Of a stretch of DNA of 32,814 bases, positions 32,671-32,814 are shown in pieces; positions within the stretch are counted from its first letter, which is position 1, and the number at the start of each line of letters is the position of its first letter. The position numbers and the translations under genes are program-made. The DNA lies in NCBI GenBank assembly GCA_040007355.1, contig JBDTVE010000180.1:1-32814 (forward strand), in the 5' to 3' direction. This stretch comes from JACMLD01 sp040007355 (lineage in GTDB: Bacteria > Bacteroidota > Bacteroidia > Chitinophagales > Chitinophagaceae). Below the pieces are notes generated by a model. That model made no database searches and had not been told where the DNA came from. It saw nothing but the letters and a program-made list of their open reading frames with translations.

Positions 32671-32814
32671 AAGCACAACTGCTGGGTGTCCGTCATGCCA
32701 AATTCTCCCTCATCATATATGGCAAACAAAAGCCAAAGCTTCTTCGACATTGAAGCAAGAAATCCTGCCATTAGCAAATATTATTTTGCTAATAGAATTT
32801 ACTCCAATTGTGTT

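Noticed and set aside
1..32814. tRNA, CRISPR, defence or biosynthetic systems
   Set aside because: I looked for tRNA T-loops, regularly spaced repeats and clusters of unknown genes and found none; the window is mainly core metabolism and envelope genes.

Overview
The window looks like chromosomal DNA from a member of the Bacteroidota, most likely Chitinophagaceae. Evidence: a gliding-motility lipoprotein (GldH), BatD, an LpxD lipid A enzyme, a fused gamma-alpha KorA, a GH3/serine-hydrolase fusion, start codons without Shine-Dalgarno sequences, and repeated TAnnTTTG -7 promoter boxes typical of the phylum's primary sigma factor. Most of the sequence is ordinary housekeeping content. I see no tRNA, rRNA, CRISPR array, intact insertion sequence, phage or recognisable defence system.

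Layout. 1-3.3 kb: a lipoprotein, superoxide dismutase, an internally deleted Gfo/Idh/MocA oxidoreductase next to its usual partner type (DUF1080 hydrolase), and TadA. 3.5-6.5 kb: KorA, a very C-rich hairpin-bearing tract, and PheS. 6.7-10.9 kb: 3-hydroxyacyl-CoA dehydrogenase, an NAD-dependent epimerase-like protein, a CarboxypepD_reg-like secreted protein, and LpxD. 10.9-11.7 kb: a gene-free stretch with two DnaA-box matches, an AT-rich segment and a promoter-hairpin-terminator unit that could encode a small RNA. 11.7-15 kb: YicC, GldH and a histidine kinase/response regulator pair. 15-18.1 kb: BatD, an intergenic repeat cluster, and an SDR. 18.3-22 kb: YjjG-type phosphatase, then a leftward membrane-lipid group (CPBP protease, CdsA, Psd). 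22-26.4 kb: DusB, a four-helix membrane protein, a palindromic repeat segment, a glutathione-peroxidase-like protein, and XseA-XseB. 26.5-31.9 kb: aldehyde dehydrogenase, a 974-residue GH3/serine-hydrolase fusion, and a flavodoxin-reductase-like protein. 31.9 kb to the end: the decayed 3' part of another GH3 glucosidase gene.

Functional links. CdsA makes CDP-diacylglycerol and Psd makes phosphatidylethanolamine, so these two plus the CPBP protein form a plausible membrane-biogenesis cluster. XseA and XseB are the two subunits of exonuclease VII and overlap. The kinase and regulator overlap by an ATGA. LpxD, GldH, BatD and the GH3 fusion all act at the cell envelope. KorA normally needs KorB, which is not beside it here.

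The most interesting points are non-coding or decayed: the candidate small RNA beside DnaA boxes at 11.3-11.46 kb, the C-rich tract after korA, -7 boxes four bases before start codons (probable leaderless mRNAs), and several decayed genes whose lost reading frames can still be traced. I found no convincing previously undescribed multi-gene system.
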